Shown piece by piece: positions 32,970 to 42,254 of a stretch of DNA of 64,000 nt (positions within the stretch are counted from its first letter, which is position 1; each line of letters starts with the position of its first letter). Made by a program: the position numbers and the translations under genes. The notes beneath the pieces are model-generated. The model was not told the DNA's origin and searched no databases. It was given only the letters and a program-made list of their open reading frames with translations. Origin of the DNA: Orrella sp037026685. Its GTDB lineage: Bacteria > Pseudomonadota > Gammaproteobacteria > Burkholderiales > Burkholderiaceae_B. The stretch is from positions 61,772-125,771 of the forward strand of contig NZ_JBANET010000015.1 in NCBI RefSeq assembly GCF_037026685.1, written 5' to 3'.

Positions 32970-34475
32970 ATGTCCGAAGTCCTGGCCGGCATGGCGCTGG
33001 TGATCAACCCCGAGGTCTTGACGGTGGCCCTGGTGGCCGCGGTGTTCGGCGTGTTCGTCGGCGCGGTGCCGGGCCTGACCGCCACCCTGGCGGTGGCCCT
33101 GCTGGTGCCGCTGACCTTCCACATGGAGCCGATTCCGGCCATCACGGCCGTGGTCACGACCTCGGCCATGGCCATCTTCGCCGGGGACATACCGGGCACG
33201 TACCTGAACATCCCGGGCACGCCTTCCTCGGCCGCCTACGTGGCCGATGCCAGCGCGCTGGGGCGCCAGGGCCGGGCGCGCCAGACGCTGGGCGTGATCC
33301 TGGTCTGCTCGATGATCGGCGGACTGGCCGGCTCGGTAATGCTCATGCTGGTGGCGCCCACGCTGGCCGAGTTCGCGCTGAACTTCAGCTCCTTCGAATA
33401 CTTCTGGCTGGCCGTCCTGGGCCTGAGCTGCGCGGCCTTCATCGCCTCGGGCACCGTGCTCAAGTCGCTGCTCTCGCTGATGCTGGGGCTGTTCCTGGCC
33501 ACGGTGGGCCTGGACGTGACCACCGGCGCGCCGCGCTTTACCTTCGACATCCCGGACCTGTTCGGCGGCATCAATTTCATCCCGGTGATGATCGGCTTTT
33601 TCGCCATCAGCGAAGTGATGTACCTGTACCGCAACCTGGAAGGCAAGAGCACGCTGGCCATCGTCAAGGATGCCGGTGCGGTCTTCGAAGGCCTGGGACG
33701 CACGCTGCGCGCCTATTGGCGCAACGTCACGCGCGGCTGTTCGGTGGGCGTGATCTCCGGCGTGCTGCCAGGAGCCGGCGCCGATCTCGCGGCCTGGATC
33801 GCCTACGCGCTGGGCAAGAAGCGCTCGCGCACGCCCGAGCGCTTCGGCAAGGGACATATCGAGGGCATCGTCGATGCCGGTTCGGCCAACAACACCGCGG
33901 TGATCGGCGCCTACGTGCCGGCGCTGGTATTCGGCATACCCGGCGATTCCATTACGGCCATCGTCATCGGCGTGCTCTACGTCAAGGGCATCAATCCCGG
34001 CCCGACCATCTTCAGCGGCGACGGCGCCATGGTGTATGCGCTGTTCACGGCGTTCTTCGTTGCGAACCTGATCCTGCTGCCGGTGGGCTATATGGCGATC
34101 CGGCTGGCGCACATGCTGGCGCGCATCCCGGCGCGCGTGCTGATGCCGGTCATCCTGTGCTTTAGCATCGTCGGCGCCTTCGCGATCAACAATTCCGTGA
34201 CCGACCTGTGGATCATGCTGCTGGCCGGCGTGGCCGGCTACCTGATGATCTCGGCGCAAATCCCGCTGGCGCCCGCGATCCTCGGCCTGGTGCTGGGCAA
34301 TATGCTGGAAAACAACTTCATGGCCTCGATGCTCAAGACCAGCGGCAACTTCCTGGAGTTCGTCTCGCGGCCCTTGAGCGCCGTGCTGGCCTCGCTGGTG
34401 CTGCTGATCGTCCTGTGGCCGCTGCTGCGCCGGCTGGCGCGCCGGCACGCCGGCCAGGCCCGGCCGCCGGGCTGA
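32970..34475 (+). CDS. Tripartite tricarboxylate transporter large subunit (TctA family)
   Basis: 501 aa with about 11-12 helices, the usual size. Family motifs: GAVPGLTATLAVALLVPLTF (about 31-50), IPGTYLNIPGTPSSAA, SGVLPGAGADLAAWIAYALGKKRSRTPERFGKG, and IVDAGSANNTAVIGAYVPALVFGIPGDSITAI. It is the main permease of the TTT system. The start is 9 bp after the tctB stop. The dehydrogenase and dehydratase genes follow, so the imported compound is probably processed by them. Confidence 0.95.
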   Translation: MSEVLAGMALVINPEVLTVALVAAVFGVFVGAVPGLTATLAVALLVPLTFHMEPIPAITAVVTTSAMAIFAGDIPGTYLNIPGTPSSAAYVADASALGRQGRARQTLGVILVCSMIGGLAGSVMLMLVAPTLAEFALNFSSFEYFWLAVLGLSCAAFIASGTVLKSLLSLMLGLFLATVGLDVTTGAPRFTFDIPDLFGGINFIPVMIGFFAISEVMYLYRNLEGKSTLAIVKDAGAVFEGLGRTLRAYWRNVTRGCSVGVISGVLPGAGADLAAWIAYALGKKRSRTPERFGKGHIEGIVDAGSANNTAVIGAYVPALVFGIPGDSITAIVIGVLYVKGINPGPTIFSGDGAMVYALFTAFFVANLILLPVGYMAIRLAHMLARIPARVLMPVILCFSIVGAFAINNSVTDLWIMLLAGVAGYLMISAQIPLAPAILGLVLGNMLENNFMASMLKTSGNFLEFVSRPLSAVLASLVLLIVLWPLLRRLARRHAGQARPPG

Positions 34476-34554
34476 GGCCGCCCGTTCGGCCTTCACGCGG
34501 GGCTCGCGGCCGCCGCTTTTTCATGACTGTTCTGCCCCACTCAGGAACCCATAC

Positions 34555-35601
34555 GTGACCCGCATCGAACTCTCCCCGCTGAGCGACTTCATCGACAGGC
34601 TGTTCCAAAGCGCCCAGGCCGCGCCCGAGGTGGCCGCCGTGACGACCCGCGTGCTGGTCCAGGGCGACCGGCTCGGCCAGCACACCCACGGCGTCAAGCT
34701 GGCGCGCGGCTATCTGCGCGACCTGCGCAGCGGCCATGCCAGCGCCGATCCCGCGCGCCTGCGCACGCTCAAGTCGGCCGCGTCGATCCGGCTGTACGAC
34801 GCCGGCTACCTGCTCGGGCCCTGCGTCATGGACGCGGTGCTGGGCTGGGCCACCGAAGCGGCGCGCACGCATGGCGTGGCCGTGGCCAACGTCAGCCGAA
34901 GCCACCACATCGCCTGCCTGGGCGCCTATCTCAAGCAGGCCACGGACCAGAACCTGGTCTGCCTGATCATGTGCTCGGACCCGGCCGTGGCCTCGGTGGC
35001 CCCCTATGGCGGCACGCGCGCGCTGTACACGCCCAATCCCCTGGCGGTCGGCATCCCCGGCGAGCCCGATCCGGTGCTGATCGACGTCAGCATGTCCAGC
35101 ATCACCAACGGCATGGTGCAGAAACGCCGCGCCCTGGGCCAGCGGCTGGACCATCCCGTCATCCTGGCCGCCGACGGCAGCCTGAGCGACGATCCCGCCG
35201 CCCTGTCGGCCGACCCGCCCGGCACCATCCTGCCGCTGGGCGGCATGGCCTATGGGCACAAGGGCTATGCGCTGGGCCTGATGGTCGAGGCCATGACCTC
35301 GGGGCTGGGCGGCCACGGCCGCAAGGACCGGCCGCAAGGCTGGGGCGCCTCCGTCCACGTGCAGGTCATCGACCCCGATTTCCTGGGCGGAGTGGCCGCC
35401 CTGAAGGCCGAGCTGGCCGTATTCGCCCAGGGCGTGGCCGACAATCCCCCGCTGGACCCGGCCCGGCCGCCCCGGCTGCCGGGCGCCCAAGGCATGCGCA
35501 ATTGGCGGCGCGCCGAGCGCGAAGGGGTGGTCCTGCCCGAGGATGTCATCGCCGAACTGCGCGCCGCCGCCCAGGAGGCCGGGCTGCCCTATCCCTTCTG
35601 A
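34555..35601 (+). CDS. Malate/L-lactate dehydrogenase family (Ldh2) oxidoreductase
   Basis: 348 aa, GTG start at 34555 just after AGGAACCCATAC. Ldh_2 family features are RVLVQGDRLGQHTHGVKLARGY (about 32-53), SRSHHIACLGAYLKQ around the catalytic His (about 115-130), VAPYGGTRALYTPNPLAVGIPG, and GHKGYALGLMVEAM (about 237-250). The family reduces or oxidises 2-hydroxy acids with NAD(P). Context beside TctCBA and a sugar-acid dehydratase suggests a hydroxy or sugar acid rather than malate itself. A half copy of the dispersed repeat follows directly after the stop. Confidence 0.87.
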   Translation: MTRIELSPLSDFIDRLFQSAQAAPEVAAVTTRVLVQGDRLGQHTHGVKLARGYLRDLRSGHASADPARLRTLKSAASIRLYDAGYLLGPCVMDAVLGWATEAARTHGVAVANVSRSHHIACLGAYLKQATDQNLVCLIMCSDPAVASVAPYGGTRALYTPNPLAVGIPGEPDPVLIDVSMSSITNGMVQKRRALGQRLDHPVILAADGSLSDDPAALSADPPGTILPLGGMAYGHKGYALGLMVEAMTSGLGGHGRKDRPQGWGASVHVQVIDPDFLGGVAALKAELAVFAQGVADNPPLDPARPPRLPGAQGMRNWRRAEREGVVLPEDVIAELRAAAQEAGLPYPF

Positions 35602-35607
35602 ACCGCC

Positions 35608-35640
35608 GGGCAAGCCGACGGCGCAGCGTGGGGGCCTTTT
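35608..35640. repeat. Half copy of the dispersed GC-rich repeat
   Basis: Seven bases after the dehydrogenase stop, CAAGCCGACGGCGCAGCGTGGGGG plus CTTTT matches one half of the repeats at 6.5 kb and 24.3 kb. The CCCCCTCGGGGGG half is absent here. Confidence 0.7.
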
Positions 35641-35682
35641 CGGTTTTCGCATAAAAAAGCCATTACATGAGGCATGACCATC

Positions 35683-37218
35683 ATGATCAACATCAGCGCG
35701 GCCAGGACCGTCAAGCTTCATCCCCAGGACAACGTGGCGGTGGCCTGTCGCCCCCTGGGCAAGGGCGCGGACACCGGGCATGACGGCATCCGCACCGAAA
35801 CCGCGGTGCCGCTCGGGCACAAGATCGCCATCCAGGCCATCGGGCGCGACCAGGCCGTGCGCAAGTACGGCCAGGTGATCGGCTTTGCCTCGGCGGACAT
35901 CCTGCCCGGCCAGCACGTGCACACCCACAACGTGGCGATGAAGGACTTCGCGCGCGATTACGACGTGGGCCAGGACTTGCGCGAGACGGCGCTGGTGCCG
36001 CCTTCGGCGCGCGCCCGGTTCATGGGCTATCGCCGCGCCAACGGCAAGGCCGGCACGCGCAACTACATCGGCATCCTGACCACCGTGAACTGCTCGGCCA
36101 CCGTGGCCCGCCACGTCGCCGCCGCGATCGAGCGCAGCGGCATGCTGGCGCGCTATCCGGGCGTGGACGGGGTCGTGGCGCTGACCCACGGCACGGGCTG
36201 CGGCATGGCCGATTCCGGCGAGGGATTCGCCGTGCTGCAAAGAACGCTGTGGGGCTATGCCCGCCATCCGAACTTCGCCGGCATCCTCATCCTGGGACTG
36301 GGCTGCGAAGTCAACCAGATCCGCTTCCTGACCCAGGCCTATCAGCTCGAGGAGCACCGCGACTTTCGCCTGCTCAACATCCAGGAGACCGGCGGCACGC
36401 GCAGCACCGTGGAAAAAGCCTGCGCCTACGTCGAGCAGATGCTGCAGGCGGCCCAGGGCTGGACCCGCGAGCCGATCTGCGCCAGCGAGCTCATCCTGGC
36501 CCTGCAATGCGGCGGCTCGGACGGCTATTCGGGCATCACCGCCAACCCGGCGCTGGGCCATGCCGCCGACCTGCTGGTGCGCCAGGGCGGCACGGCCATC
36601 CTGTCCGAAACCCCGGAAATCTACGGCGCCGAGCACCTGCTGACCCGGCGCGCCGTCAGCGAGGAAGTGGCCGAGAAGCTGATCGGCCACATCCGCTGGT
36701 GGGAGGACTATACGCAGCGCAACGGCGGGCAGATGGACAACAATCCCTCGCCGGGCAACAAGGCCGGAGGGCTGACCACCATCCTGGAGAAGTCGCTGGG
36801 CGCCGTGGCCAAGGGCGGCACCACCAACCTGACCGCGGTCTACCGCTATGCCGAGCCGGTCACCGAGCGCGGCTTCGTCTTCATGGACAGCCCCGGCTTC
36901 GACCCGGCCTCGGCCACCGGGCAGATCGCCAGCGGCGCCAACGTGCTGTGCTTTACCACCGGGCGCGGCTCGGTCTCGGGATTCAAGCCGGTGCCCTGCA
37001 TCAAGATCGCCTCGAACTCGGCCATGTACGAGCGCCTGAAGGAAGACATGGACGTCAACTGCGGCGGGATCATCGAAGGACAGACCACCATCGCGCAGGC
37101 AGGACAGGAAATCTTCGAGCTGATCCTGCGGGTGGCTTCGGGAGAGCCGAGCAAGTCCGAGGCGCAGGGGTTCGGGGATAGCGAGTTCGTGCCGTGGCAG
37201 ATTGGGGCGGTGATGTAA
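35683..37218 (+). CDS. Altronate/galactarate dehydratase family protein (UxaA/GarD-like)
   Basis: 511 aa from ATG 35683. An N-terminal SAF-like domain (about 1-90, LGHKIAIQAI, YGQVIGFASADILPGQHVHTHNV) is fused to the large D-galactarate/altronate dehydratase domain: NGKAGTRNYIGILTTVNCSATVA, THGTGCGMADSGEG, GLGCEVNQI, LQCGGSDGYSGITANPALG, DNNPSPGNKAGGLTTILEKSLGA and a Cys-containing C-terminus with DVNCGGIIEGQ. It dehydrates a sugar acid. ATG 35674 is alternative; 35683 is preferred because GAGG is only one base from 35674 but 10 from 35683. Confidence 0.85.
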   Translation: MINISAARTVKLHPQDNVAVACRPLGKGADTGHDGIRTETAVPLGHKIAIQAIGRDQAVRKYGQVIGFASADILPGQHVHTHNVAMKDFARDYDVGQDLRETALVPPSARARFMGYRRANGKAGTRNYIGILTTVNCSATVARHVAAAIERSGMLARYPGVDGVVALTHGTGCGMADSGEGFAVLQRTLWGYARHPNFAGILILGLGCEVNQIRFLTQAYQLEEHRDFRLLNIQETGGTRSTVEKACAYVEQMLQAAQGWTREPICASELILALQCGGSDGYSGITANPALGHAADLLVRQGGTAILSETPEIYGAEHLLTRRAVSEEVAEKLIGHIRWWEDYTQRNGGQMDNNPSPGNKAGGLTTILEKSLGAVAKGGTTNLTAVYRYAEPVTERGFVFMDSPGFDPASATGQIASGANVLCFTTGRGSVSGFKPVPCIKIASNSAMYERLKEDMDVNCGGIIEGQTTIAQAGQEIFELILRVASGEPSKSEAQGFGDSEFVPWQIGAVM

Positions 37219-37300
37219 GGGGGCTGACCGTGGCCGGTTGGGCGAGCTTTGTCTCTACGGCTTCGCTTGGAACACGTCCGTTTGAACACGTCCGCCGAGA

Positions 37301-37542
37301 CCGGTCGGGGCGTCGGGCGATGCCGTCGCCGTGCGGCGCGGTTGCGCCGCGCCCGGCGCCAGAAATCGCCCGCCACCCCGCCCGGCCTCGGCGGACTGCG
37401 TAGTCTGGGCTTGGTCCGGCGCTGGCACCGGAGTCGTTCAAGCCGCCCGGCGGTGTTGTGATCACACGGCTAAGGAGGCCGGCGGGGCCGGGCGGGGTGG
37501 TGGGCGAGCATGAGCCCGACGCCCCGACCGGCCACGCCGGCC
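37301..37542. repeat. Long imperfect inverted repeat in a gene-free gap
   Basis: CCGGTCGGGGCGTCGGGC (37301-37318) and CGCCCGCCACCCCGCCCGGCC (about 37367-37387) in the left arm are matched in reverse complement by GGCCGGGCGGGGTGGTGGGCG and CCCGACGCCCCGACCGG in the right arm (37474-37542). The left arm carries about 40 extra bases. The loop holds a TCCGG/CCGGA hairpin and the palindrome TGTGATCACA at about 37457-37466. It fills most of the 386-bp gap between the dehydratase gene and ftsB. No coding frame there is credible. Confidence 0.75.
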
Positions 37543-37604
37543 GTCAAGCAAGCGGCCTAACCCAAAAAACCGCCTCGCCAAAAAACCTCACCGCACCAAC
37601 GCCT

Positions 37605-37922
37605 TCAACGCCCCCCCTTCCCCGACGGCGTAATCTGCGGCGGCTGCACGTTGGGCGGCAGGATCTGCACGAACACCTCGCCCTCCCGCATCATCCCCAG
37701 CTCGCCGCGCGCGCGCTCTTCCACCGCCTCGGTGCCTTCGCTCAGATCCCGCACTTCGGCGTCCAAGGCCGCGTTGCGCGTGCGCAGGCCTTCGTTGATC
37801 TCGCGCTGCTCGGCTACCTGCCGCTGCAGGTCCCAGACGGTGAACCAGCCGCCCTTGCCCCACCAGAGCGGATACTGGATGAGGCACACCAACGCGACGA
37901 GCACCAGCAGCAGTAGACGCAT
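37605..37922 (-). CDS. ftsB: Cell division protein FtsB
   Basis: 105 aa. One N-terminal membrane helix (LLLLVLVALVCLIQYPLW, about 2-19) is followed by a periplasmic coiled coil (DLQRQVAEQREINEGLRTRNAALDAEVRDL) and a septum-facing segment ARGELGMMREGEVFVQIL that matches FtsB. It bridges FtsQ and FtsL at the division site. The position downstream of eno is conserved in beta- and gammaproteobacteria. The C-terminal tail is rich in Pro and Gly. Confidence 0.92.
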   Translation of the reverse strand: MRLLLLVLVALVCLIQYPLWWGKGGWFTVWDLQRQVAEQREINEGLRTRNAALDAEVRDLSEGTEAVEERARGELGMMREGEVFVQILPPNVQPPQITPSGKGGR

Positions 37923-37939
37923 CGAACGGCCCGTGCAGG

Positions 37940-37976
37940 GCCCCGGGGCGGCGGCAAGAGGACGCCGCCCCGGGGC
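37940..37976 (-). other. 14-bp GC hairpin between eno and ftsB
   Basis: GCCCCGGGGCGGCG (37940-37953) pairs perfectly with CGCCGCCCCGGGGC (37963-37976), with a 9-base loop, starting 6 nt beyond the eno stop. No U-run follows, so it is more likely an mRNA processing or partial attenuation element reducing ftsB relative to eno than a full terminator. That role is inference. Confidence 0.55.
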
Positions 37977-37982
37977 TGCGGA

Positions 37983-39269
37983 TTAACGCAGGTTGTAGAA
38001 CGCTTCGCGGCCGGGGAAGGAAGCCACCTCGGCCAGTTCTTCCTCGATGCGCAGCAGCTGGTTGTACTTGGCCATGCGGTCCGAGCGCGACAGCGAGCCG
38101 GTCTTGATCTGCATGGCGTTGGTGGCCACCGCGATGTCGGCGATGGTCGAATCCTCGGTCTCGCCCGAACGGTGCGACACCACCGCGGTATAGCCCGAGC
38201 GCTTGGCCAGCTCGATGGCCGCGAAGGTTTCGGTCAGCGTGCCGATCTGGTTGATCTTGATGAGGATGGAGTTGGCCACGCCCTGGGCGATGCCCTGCTT
38301 GAGGATCTTGGTGTTGGTGACGAACAGGTCATCGCCCACCAGCTGCACCTTCTTGCCCAGCTGCTCGGTCAGCAGCTTCCAGCCTTCCCAGTCGTTCTCG
38401 GCCATGCCGTCCTCGATCGAGATGATCGGGTACTTGTCGCACCAGGTGGCCAGCAGGTTGGTGAATTCCTGCGCCGACAGCGCCACGCCGCCTTCGCCGG
38501 CCAGGTGGTACTTGCCGTCGCGGAAGAACTCCGAGCTGGCGCAGTCCAGGCCCAGGGCGATCTGCGAGCCGGCTTCGTAGCCGGCCGCCTCGATGGCGCG
38601 CAGGATCAGCTGGATGGCGGCCTCGTGGTTGGCCACGTTGGGCGCGAAGCCGCCCTCGTCGCCCACCGCGGTGGACATGCCCTGGTCGTGGATCAGCTTC
38701 TTGAGCGCGTGAAAGACCTCGGCGCCCATGCGCAGCGATTCGCGGAAGCTGCTGGCGCCCACCGGCAGGATCATGAACTCCTGCATGTCCAGCGTGTTGT
38801 TGGCATGCGCGCCGCCGTTGATGACGTTCATCATGGGCACGGGCATGCTCATGGGGCCGCTGCCGCCGAAGTAGCGGTACAGCGACAGGCCCGATTCGTC
38901 GGCCGCGGCGCGGGCCACGGCCATGCTGGCGGCCAGCAGCGCATTGGCGCCCAGGCGCTCCTTGTTCTCGGTGCCGTCCAGCTCGATCAGCGTGCGATCG
39001 ACGAAAGTCTGCTCCTGCGCATCCAGGCCCATCAAGGCCTCGGAGACCTCGGTATTCAGGTTCTCGACGGCGCGCAGCACGCCCTTGCCCAGGTAGCGGC
39101 CCTTGTCGCCGTCGCGCAGCTCGATGGCCTCGCGCGCGCCGGTGGAGGCGCCCGAGGGCACGGCGGCGCGGCCCATGGCGCCGGATTCGAGCAGCACGTC
39201 GCACTCGACGGTGGGATTGCCGCGCGAATCCAGGATCTCGCGGCCGATGATATCGACGATTGCACTCAT
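37983..39269 (-). CDS. eno: Enolase
   Basis: 428 aa, the normal size. It interconverts 2-phosphoglycerate and phosphoenolpyruvate in glycolysis. Typical blocks are IVDIIGREILDSRGNPTVE, GAMGRAAVPSGASTGAREA, MMNVINGGAHANN, DEGGFAPN, GDDLFVTN and the signature SILIKINQIGTLTET, followed by SHRSGETED. It is the fourth gene of the pyrG-kdsA-DUF1330-eno-ftsB run. Confidence 0.99.
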   Translation of the reverse strand: MSAIVDIIGREILDSRGNPTVECDVLLESGAMGRAAVPSGASTGAREAIELRDGDKGRYLGKGVLRAVENLNTEVSEALMGLDAQEQTFVDRTLIELDGTENKERLGANALLAASMAVARAAADESGLSLYRYFGGSGPMSMPVPMMNVINGGAHANNTLDMQEFMILPVGASSFRESLRMGAEVFHALKKLIHDQGMSTAVGDEGGFAPNVANHEAAIQLILRAIEAAGYEAGSQIALGLDCASSEFFRDGKYHLAGEGGVALSAQEFTNLLATWCDKYPIISIEDGMAENDWEGWKLLTEQLGKKVQLVGDDLFVTNTKILKQGIAQGVANSILIKINQIGTLTETFAAIELAKRSGYTAVVSHRSGETEDSTIADIAVATNAMQIKTGSLSRSDRMAKYNQLLRIEEELAEVASFPGREAFYNLR

Positions 39270-39274
39270 GGTTA

Positions 39275-39559
39275 TCAGGTTCCTTGAACGATGAACATAT
39301 TCATGATGGCGGCGCCCTCGCGGGCATTGCGGGCGCGGCGGTACTGCCAGGAATCGTAGAACGCCTGCGCGGCCGCCATGCTGGGGAATTCGATCATCAC
39401 CGTGCGGCCGGGTTCGCGGCCCTCGAGCCGGCGGGTCTCGCCCCCGCGCACCAGCACCTTGGCATCGTGCGCGCGCATCGCCAGCGTCGAGAGGCGCTTG
39501 TAGTCCTCGTAGCGCTGCGGATGGGTCACTTGCACGTCTGCGATAAGGTAGGCGGTCAT
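39275..39559 (-). CDS. DUF1330 family protein
   Basis: 94 aa, a ferredoxin-like dimeric alpha+beta barrel typical of DUF1330: AYLIADVQVTHPQRYEDYKRL, then VRGGETRRLEGREPGRTVMIEFPSMAAAQAFYDSWQYRRAR. Function unknown; the fold is shared with small monooxygenases. It is 5 bp upstream of eno and 78 bp downstream of kdsA on the same strand, so it is part of the operon. Confidence 0.9.
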   Translation of the reverse strand: MTAYLIADVQVTHPQRYEDYKRLSTLAMRAHDAKVLVRGGETRRLEGREPGRTVMIEFPSMAAAQAFYDSWQYRRARNAREGAAIMNMFIVQGT

Positions 39560-39637
39560 TTCCGGTCTCCTTGCCCTGGCGGGCGGTCTATCTGTGCGCC
39601 GACGGCGGGCGTGCGGCGCGGTTGATCGGGTCCGCTG

Positions 39638-40549
39638 TCAAGCGTACCGGTTTTCGAGCAGCTCGCCGCGCTTGACCATGGCATCGAGCGCCACCAGCGA
39701 TTCGAGCAGGCCGGCCATGTGCGCCAGCGGCACCGCGTTGGGGCCGTCGGACAAGGCCTTGGCCGGGTCCGGATGGGTTTCCATGAACAGGCCGGCCACC
39801 CCCACGGCCACCGCCGCGCGCGCCAGCACCGGCACGAACTCGCGCTGCCCGCCCGAGGAGCTGCCCTGCCCGCCCGGCAGCTGCACCGAATGGGTGGCGT
39901 CGAACACCACCGGACAGCCGGTCTCGCGCATGATGGCCAGCGAACGCATGTCCGAGACCAGGTTGTTGTAGCCGAAGGAAGCCCCGCGCTCGCACACCAT
40001 GATGTTGCGCCCGTCGCCGCCGGCCTCGATGGCCGCGGCGCGGGCCTTGGCGGCCACCTGCTTCATGTCGTGCGGCGCAAGGAACTGGCCCTTCTTGATG
40101 TTGACCGGCTTGCCCGAGGCCGCGCAGGCGCGGATGAAATCGGTCTGGCGGCACAGGAAGGCCGGGGTCTGCAGCACGTCCACCACCTGGGCCACCGGGG
40201 CCACCTGGTCGATCTCGTGCACGTCGGTCAGCACCGGCACGCCCAGCTGCGCCCGCACCTCGGCAAGGATGGCCAGGCCCTCGTCCATGCCCGGTCCCCG
40301 GAAGGAGGCGCCCGAGCTGCGATTGGCCTTGTCGAAGGAGCTTTTATAGATGAAGGGGATGCCCAGCTTGCCGGTGATTTCCTTGAGCGCGCCGGCCGTA
40401 TCGAAGGCCAGCTGGCGCGATTCGATCACGCACGGGCCGGCGATCAGGAAGAAGCGGTGCGACAGGCCCGCCTCGAAACCGCACAGATCGATGGTGTCGC
40501 TGGCCGGGGCCGGCGGCTGGCCGGCGGTCGAGACGGATGCCTGGGTCAT
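39638..40549 (-). CDS. kdsA: 2-dehydro-3-deoxyphosphooctonate (KDO-8-P) synthase
   Basis: 303 aa. It condenses arabinose 5-phosphate and PEP to KDO 8-phosphate for the LPS inner core. Motifs: FFLIAGPCVIESRQLA (about 33-48), YKSSFDKANRSSGASFRGPG, LTDVHE, LQTPAFLCRQTDFIRACA, VNIKKGQFLAPHDM, VFDATHSVQLPG and FMETHPDPAKALSDGPNA. The N-terminal ~25 residues are an extra Ala/Pro/Thr tail. ATG 40549 lies 2 bp after the pyrG stop. Confidence 0.98.
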   Translation of the reverse strand: MTQASVSTAGQPPAPASDTIDLCGFEAGLSHRFFLIAGPCVIESRQLAFDTAGALKEITGKLGIPFIYKSSFDKANRSSGASFRGPGMDEGLAILAEVRAQLGVPVLTDVHEIDQVAPVAQVVDVLQTPAFLCRQTDFIRACAASGKPVNIKKGQFLAPHDMKQVAAKARAAAIEAGGDGRNIMVCERGASFGYNNLVSDMRSLAIMRETGCPVVFDATHSVQLPGGQGSSSGGQREFVPVLARAAVAVGVAGLFMETHPDPAKALSDGPNAVPLAHMAGLLESLVALDAMVKRGELLENRYA

Positions 40550-40551
40550 GG

Positions 40552-42210
<1,659 letters not shown>

Positions 42211-42254
42211 CGTCTGAGACGCCCGTGCAAGCGGGCGCGTGCGGGAAATTTGGA

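Noticed and set aside
37194..37513. Several 60-70-codon frames between the dehydratase gene and ftsB
   Set aside because: Arg/Pro-rich frames in GC-rich inverted-repeat DNA, none with a ribosome site or recognised motif.
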